Assembly: GCA_041396585.1 (NCBI GenBank)
Contig: JAWKYG010000003.1
Coordinates: 124,001 to 188,000, forward strand
Origin: JAUIAI01 sp041396585
GTDB taxonomy: Bacteria; Pseudomonadota; Gammaproteobacteria; Burkholderiales; Burkholderiaceae_E
Direction of reading: 5' to 3'
Length of the DNA: 64,000 bases
This document shows positions 57,067-64,000 of this stretch, in pieces (the stretch's first letter is position 1; each line of letters opens with the position of its first letter). A model generated the notes under the pieces. The model searched no databases, was not told where the DNA came from, and worked only from the letters and a program-made list of their open reading frames with translations. The translations under genes were made by a program, and so were the position numbers.

Positions 57067-57582
57067 TCAGGGTATGCGCTGACCGGGCGCGAGCACGGCC
57101 AATGCTTCGAGCATCGCCGGCACGCTTGCGTCTCCCTCACGAGGCGCCCACGGGGCAAACTCGGTTTCGTCCGCCAGGTATGGCCCGGGTTTGACCTCGA
57201 ACAGCGTGCACTGTTCGCCGCCGGGCACGATCACCGAATGCCAGGTGTGCACGGGCAGCTCGAGAATGCAGCAGCCCGGGGTCATGTCCGCGGCCGGGCG
57301 CATCGGCACTCTGCGTTGCAGCCGGCCCCGATCGTCGAAGATCAAGACCGTGCAGTGACCAAAGAGCGCGATCAGGGTTTCACGCTGCCGGTGATGACAA
57401 TGGGGCGCGACATAGGTGCCGGCCATCATCGACATCAGGATGCGTTGCACAGCGTCCGCGTGTGCGTCGTGCAGCAACAGGTGGTCACGCCGCCGCGCCG
57501 AGGTGGCAGCGCCCCGATTCAGTTGTTCAAGTGCCGGGCCATCGACTTCGATCAGCCCATCGGCAGTCTGGTTTGCTTTCAT
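57067..57582 (-). CDS. WbuC-family cupin
   Basis: 171-residue cupin-fold metalloprotein resembling WbuC, a family linked to lipopolysaccharide O-antigen clusters. Key segments: MMAGTYVAPHCHHRQRETLIALFGHCTVLIFDD (metal-binding His and Glu), GCCILELPVHTWHSVIVPGGEQCTLFEVKPGPY. It starts at the ATG at 57582 (MKANQTADG). No polysaccharide gene is nearby, so its role is open. Confidence 0.8.
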   Translation of the reverse strand: MKANQTADGLIEVDGPALEQLNRGAATSARRRDHLLLHDAHADAVQRILMSMMAGTYVAPHCHHRQRETLIALFGHCTVLIFDDRGRLQRRVPMRPAADMTPGCCILELPVHTWHSVIVPGGEQCTLFEVKPGPYLADETEFAPWAPREGDASVPAMLEALAVLAPGQRIP

Positions 57583-57880
57583 GGTGGTATCCGATGCCCG
57601 GCAGCGCCGGGCGGGCAGCCATCCGTGAACCGGGCTCTCGGGCGCCGACCATGCGATGGCGATGGCGAAGCCGCGGGTGCCGGTTACACTACATTCTCGC
57701 ACTGCAACATTCCCGCGTGGCCTGGCGCCGGGCACAGGTCGATCAAGACATTCGGGAAGTCTGCGCCGATCCCGCGCAGGCCTTCATGCAGTGCCTCCTC
57801 TGGAGCCTCATCATGCCAAAGCGCGGTCGCTTGCGCGCGCGCAGCCATGCAGCGGTGCCGGCCTTGGCCGGGGGCAACGC

Positions 57881-59083
57881 ATGAGCCAACGGGCTCCCGC
57901 ACCTGCCGATCCTGGCATGGCGACCGGTGTCATGCTCTTGCTGTTCACCGTGATCGTCTGGGGCGCCCAGTTTCCGATCGCCAAGAGCACCTTCGACCAT
58001 GTCGACCCGTTCCATACGGCCTTGTTCCGCTATGGCATCCCGGCGGTGATGCTGGTGGGGGTGTTGATCTGGCGCGAGGGCCTGGGCGCGATGCGCTTCG
58101 ATGCGCGCGCACGTCAGGCAACCTTGTACGGCCTCATCGGCATGTGCGGCTCACCGAGTCTGGTGTTCGGTGGGCTCATGTTCGCCCGGCCCGAGATCGC
58201 CGCGATCATCGTGGCGGTGCAGCCCGCCCTGACCGCCGTCGTACTCTGGGCCTGGCGTGGTCAGCGCCCGGCCACGGTATCGCTGGTCTGCATCGGGGTG
58301 GCATTCATCGGCGTGCTCACGGTGGTCACGCGCTGGAGCGTGTCATTGATGCCGGCGGGCACCGAACTGATCGGCGACCTGATGATCTTTGCGGGCGCCT
58401 GCTGCTGGGTGATCTATACGATCTCCGGCGAGCACTTCAAGGATTGGTCGATCCTGCGACTGACCGCGCTGACCATGCTGCCGGGTCTGGTCGGGCATCT
58501 GATCGTCACCTCCACGCTGGTGGCGGCTGGCTTGTTCACCGCACCGGCCTGGGAGTCCTGGTACGCGGCCCGGTATCAACTGCTCTACCTGTCGCTGATC
58601 GGTGTGTTGTTGTCCATGCTCACCTGGAACGCGGGCACCAAACGCATGGGGCCGCTGAATGCGATGCTGTTCCTGAACCTGATTCCGGTGATCACGTTCA
58701 CGGTTCGCTTCTGGCAGGGTTATCGCTTCGCGCCGATCGAACTGGTGGGCGCCGGCCTGGTGATCGCAGCGCTCGTCGCCAACAATCTGTGGCTGCGCTC
58801 CCAATCGGGCTCGCGCCCCTGGTTGCAGCGGACACTGGAAGCGCGCCGCGCACGCCGCGCGCAGGCATTGGCGCAGCCGGCGGTTGCCGCGCAGCGCGGC
58901 AAGGCCCCCGTCTCCGGTGCCGGGGCGCACAGCGCCGCACCGCCGCGGATTGCGAAACCCGTGCCAGCCACCGCGACGCTTCGGGCCGCCCCCCATGGCA
59001 GATTGCAGGGGGCGCCGCGTGGGCGCCGCCGGGATCCCAGGCGCTCCCTGTTGGCCGAGATCGTCAGACGTGGCCGCGCATGA
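57881..59083 (+). CDS. EamA/DMT-family transporter with basic C-terminal tail
   Basis: 400 residues. Ten predicted membrane helices arranged as two EamA repeats (VIVWGAQFPIAKSTFDHVDPFHTALFRYGIPAVML and the second half from about residue 155). The last 100 or so residues form a soluble tail very rich in Arg, Ala and Pro, unusual for the family. The start is placed at the ATG at 57881 before the first helix; the upstream frame is not membrane-like. Drug or metabolite export is the usual family role. Confidence 0.85.
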   Translation: MSQRAPAPADPGMATGVMLLLFTVIVWGAQFPIAKSTFDHVDPFHTALFRYGIPAVMLVGVLIWREGLGAMRFDARARQATLYGLIGMCGSPSLVFGGLMFARPEIAAIIVAVQPALTAVVLWAWRGQRPATVSLVCIGVAFIGVLTVVTRWSVSLMPAGTELIGDLMIFAGACCWVIYTISGEHFKDWSILRLTALTMLPGLVGHLIVTSTLVAAGLFTAPAWESWYAARYQLLYLSLIGVLLSMLTWNAGTKRMGPLNAMLFLNLIPVITFTVRFWQGYRFAPIELVGAGLVIAALVANNLWLRSQSGSRPWLQRTLEARRARRAQALAQPAVAAQRGKAPVSGAGAHSAAPPRIAKPVPATATLRAAPHGRLQGAPRGRRRDPRRSLLAEIVRRGRA

Positions 59084-59190
59084 GCGGGGCGCCAACGAGG
59101 CACGGGTGGGCGATCGAACCATAATAGGTACCCTGGCGGCGGTCGGTGGCATCAGACGCCGGCCGCGCGCACCTGAATCCCGAGACCCCG

Positions 59191-60282
59191 ATGACCGCCT
59201 TGATCAACGATACCTTCCTGCGCGCAGTGCGCCGCCAGCCCACCGAGTACACGCCGCTCTGGCTGATGCGTCAGGCGGGACGCTATCTGCCTGAATACCG
59301 GGCGACCCGCGCGCGTGCCGGGAGTTTCCTGGCACTGGCCAAGAATCCGGAGCTTGCCTGCGAGGTCACCCTGCAGCCGCTCGAGCGCTTTGCACTCGAT
59401 GCAGCGATCCTGTTCTCGGACATTCTTACCGTGCCCGATGCCATGGGCCTGGGGCTGGGCTTTGTGCAGGGCGAAGGCCCGCGCTTCGAGCGGCCCGTGC
59501 GCGATGAGGCGGCCATTCGTGCATTGCCGGTGCCCGATCCCGAGGATTCGCTGCGCTATGTGATGGATGCGGTGCGCACGATTCGCTCCGCTTTGAACGG
59601 TCGTGTGCCCCTGATCGGTTTCGCGGGCAGCCCGTTCACGATCGCCTGCTACATGGTCGAAGGGCAGGGCACGCGGGAGTTCCGTGAGATCAAGACCCTG
59701 CTGTACCGCCGTCCCGACCTGATGACCTTGCTGCTCGAACGGATCACTGCGGCCACGATCGCCTATCTGAATGCCCAGATCGCAGCCGGCGCCCAGGCCG
59801 TGATGATCTTCGATACCTGGGGCGGCGTGCTTGCCGATGGCGACTATCAACGCTTCTCGCTGGCGCCCATGCGCGAGATCGTCGCCGGCCTGACGCGAGA
59901 GGTCGCCGGCCCCGGCGGCTTGGAATCGGTTCCGTCGATCGTGTTCACCAAGGGTGGCGGCCAGTGGCTGGACGAACTCGCCGCCTGCGGAGCCGATGCG
60001 CTCGGCCTGGACTGGACGGTTAATCTGGGCCAGGCGAGGGCGCGGATCGGTGACCGGGTGGCGCTGCAGGGCAACCTGGATCCGATGATCCTGATGGCCG
60101 GTGAGGCGCAGGTGCGCGAGCAGGCCCGGCGCGTGCTCGACAGCTTCGGGGCTCCCGCCGATGGCGCCGGCCACGTCTTCAACCTCGGGCACGGTATCTC
60201 CCAGTTCACCCCGCCGGAGAACGTGGCCGCGCTCGTCGATGCAGTGCATACCCACAGTCGGCGTCTTCGCGCGAAATCATGA
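59191..60282 (+). CDS. hemE: uroporphyrinogen decarboxylase
   Basis: 363-residue enzyme of haem biosynthesis, converting uroporphyrinogen III to coproporphyrinogen III. PLWLMRQAGRYLPEYR, ILFSDILTVPDAMGLGLGF (catalytic Asp), GFAGSPFTIACYMVEG and FNLGHGISQFTPPENV are diagnostic. It starts at the ATG at 59191. Confidence 0.97.
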   Translation: MTALINDTFLRAVRRQPTEYTPLWLMRQAGRYLPEYRATRARAGSFLALAKNPELACEVTLQPLERFALDAAILFSDILTVPDAMGLGLGFVQGEGPRFERPVRDEAAIRALPVPDPEDSLRYVMDAVRTIRSALNGRVPLIGFAGSPFTIACYMVEGQGTREFREIKTLLYRRPDLMTLLLERITAATIAYLNAQIAAGAQAVMIFDTWGGVLADGDYQRFSLAPMREIVAGLTREVAGPGGLESVPSIVFTKGGGQWLDELAACGADALGLDWTVNLGQARARIGDRVALQGNLDPMILMAGEAQVREQARRVLDSFGAPADGAGHVFNLGHGISQFTPPENVAALVDAVHTHSRRLRAKS

Positions 60283-60324
60283 AGTGAGCGGGTACTTTGC
60301 CCCTTTACCGCATCATCCTTGGCC

Positions 60325-60333
60325 TGTGGATAT
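60325..60333 (-). other. DnaA-box-like site (one mismatch)
   Basis: TGTGGATAT; the reverse strand reads ATATCCACA. Confidence 0.4.
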
Positions 60334-60396
60334 CGACGGTATGCTGACTTGACAGCGGCCGGAAAATTGATCTCGTGAAAGCGCTTTCTCCAGCAA

Positions 60397-60405
60397 TTGT
60401 TCACA
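60397..60405 (+). other. DnaA-box-like site
   Basis: TTGTTCACA, one change from the relaxed consensus TTATNCACA. Confidence 0.35.
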
Positions 60406-60560
60406 GGCACGGCCGCCGGGGGAAAACCCGTCAGATCCTTTCCGCGTCGTGGTAGCTTGCGCTAAGTCATTGATTCTTCGTTGCAGAGCGCTGTTCAAAA
60501 AGTCGGCAAACCACTTCCCGGCCCGCAATGACGGGGCTTTCGACCGACTTTCCCACAAAG

Positions 60561-60569
60561 TTATCCACA
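60561..60569 (+). other. perfect DnaA box
   Basis: TTATCCACA in the hemE-priA gap. Confidence 0.55.
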
Positions 60570-60710
60570 GAAACTGTTGATGATCCCCAAAACGGCTTTG
60601 TGACCGAACTGTTAAGGCCAAAACCTAAAGTGGATTCTGGTGTTGGTACTCACTGACATAGGTTGCTTCGGAGACTTTCGAGCCCTGATCGGTCGATCGG
60701 GATCGGGCGC

Positions 60711-62914
<2,204 letters not shown>

Positions 62915-62915
<1 letters not shown>

Positions 62916-64000
62916 TGTCCTCCCTGTCGATGAACGCCGCCCAACGGCAGGCGGTCACCTATCTCGATGGCCCGTGCCTGGTGATTGCCGGTGCCGGCAG
63001 TGGCAAGACGCGCGTTATCACCGGCAAGGTGGTTCATCTGGTGCGCGCCGGTGTTGCCGCGCGTCATATCGCCGCGATCACCTTCACCAACAAGGCCGCG
63101 CAGGAGATGGCCGAGCGGCTGACGCCGATGCTGGCCGGGCAGGCTGGCGGTGGCGGCAGTCCGCTGGTCTGTACCTTTCACTCGCTCGGGGTTCGCATGT
63201 TGCGACAGGACGGTCAGTTGCTCGGCCTGAAGCGCAACTTCTCCATTCTCGATAGCGATGATGCCGCAGGCATCATCCAGCAGGCGCTGGCCACCACGGA
63301 CCGCAAGCGCATCCGCGCCGTGGTCTCGCAGATCTCGCTCTGGAAAAACGCGTTGCTCGATCCCGATCGCATCGCCGATGCGGCCGACGACGATGAATCG
63401 CGCCTGCTGGCAAGTGTGTACCGTGAATACACGGCCACGCTACGCGCGTACCAGGCGGTCGATTTCGATGATCTGATCGGGCTGCCCTTGAACCTGCTGC
63501 GTGAGCACCCCGAAGCGCTCACCCGCTGGCGCGAAACCCTGCGCTATCTGCTGGTCGACGAATACCAGGACACCAACGCCTGTCAGTACGCCTTACTGCG
63601 CGAGCTGGTCGGGCCGCGCGCCGCTTTCACGCTGGTTGGCGACGATGACCAGTCGATCTACGGCTGGCGTGGCGCCACGTTGGAGAACTTGCAGCGTGTG
63701 GCCGAAGACTATCCCGCGTTGAAGGTGATCAAGCTCGAACAGAACTACCGTTCGGTACAGACCATCCTGCATGCCGCCAACACACTGATCGCGCGCAATC
63801 CGAAGCTCCACCCGAAAACCTTGTACAGCGAACTCGGTGTGGGTGACCCGGTCACTGTCACGCCTTGTGACGACGATGTGGCCGAGGCGGAGTCCGTCGT
63901 CATGCGCCTGCAAGGCCTGAAGTTCGAGCGGCGTTCCAAGTTCTCAGACTTCGCGATTCTCTACCGCGGAAACTATCAGGCGCGCATCGTCGAGAAGGCC
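62915..64000 (+). CDS. rep: ATP-dependent DNA helicase Rep (3' end outside window)
   Basis: SF1 helicase gene open from the ATG at 62915, overlapping the priA stop (TAATG), to the window edge: 362 residues seen. Closest to Rep: NAAQRQAVTYLDGPCLVIAGAGSGKTRVIT (Walker A), AAITFTNKAAQEM, RYLLVDEYQDTN (Walker B), GDDDQSIYGWRGA and VIKLEQNYRSVQ. The overlap with priA suggests a joint transcript of two fork-restart helicases. The C-terminal half is missing, so UvrD cannot be excluded on length, but the motifs favour Rep. Confidence 0.93.

Larger units (their letters stand above)
60283..60710. other. hemE-priA intergenic region with DnaA-box-like sites
   Basis: 428 bases without a gene on either strand. 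Holds one perfect DnaA box (60561), a one-mismatch box on the minus strand (60325) and TTGTTCACA (60397), plus two weaker ones (60549, 60581). A/T content looks higher than in the flanks. Could be a DnaA-binding or regulatory region; the evidence for an origin is weak. Confidence 0.5.

Overview
This window is the origin-proximal part of a high-GC bacterial chromosome, most likely a gammaproteobacterium. The evidence is gene order: rpmH-rnpA-yidD-yidC-mnmE diverges from dnaA-dnaN-gyrB, and mnmG-rsmG-parA-parB runs into atpIBEFHAGDC, both arrangements typical of that class. GyrB, MnmE, PriA and Rep are also of the gammaproteobacterial type. I could not place the organism at order or genus level. 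recF is missing from its usual place between dnaN and gyrB.

Layout. 0-6.3 kb: the 5' part of a LivG-type ABC ATPase gene, nudC, a DUF2130 coiled-coil protein, two lipoproteins, a crotonase, DUF2853 and DUF456. 6.3-11.6 kb: gyrB, dnaN and dnaA on the minus strand; dnaA carries an apparent frameshift at a perfect hairpin. 11.8-15.8 kb: rpmH-rnpA-yidD-yidC-mnmE from a recognisable promoter. 15.8-34.2 kb: metabolic genes, including a 2-oxo-acid dehydrogenase E1 pair with an AbrB-type permease, thioesterase, short asparaginase, patatin, SDR, a twice-frameshifted threonine dehydratase, a hydratase, GTP-dependent PEP carboxykinase, pdxA, mmsA, a GabD-type dehydrogenase and a GMC oxidoreductase.

34.24-39.86 kb is the most unusual part: about 5.6 kb without a credible gene and visibly lower in GC than its flanks. 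It holds a 19-bp tandem repeat array (about 15 units) and then 18 perfect copies of the ParB-binding site parS (TGTTYCACGTGRAACA), 3 copies with one mismatch and 1 degenerate half-site. Eight sites between 36.7 and 37.6 kb lie on a regular grid of about 83 bp, which suggests an ancestral tandem repeat of about 249 bp. The last parS ends 8 bases before the mnmG start codon, so the array abuts the operon-like cluster that encodes ParA and ParB. Chromosomes usually carry few, scattered parS sites; this one looks more like a compact, plasmid-style centromere.

39.9-52 kb: mnmG-rsmG-parA-parB, then the complete F1Fo ATP synthase operon with a strong sigma-70-like promoter and a rho-independent terminator. 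52-64 kb: a membrane-anchored helix-hairpin-helix protein, dienelactone hydrolase, an MFS transporter, a WbuC-type cupin, an EamA transporter, hemE, an intergenic region with DnaA-box-like sites, priA and the 5' part of rep.

Nearly all genes from 11.9 kb rightward are on the plus strand while dnaA-dnaN-gyrB point left, so replication probably starts near dnaA. Several apparent single-base frameshifts (dnaA, dehydratase, possibly rnpA) mean that indel errors in the assembly should be considered.
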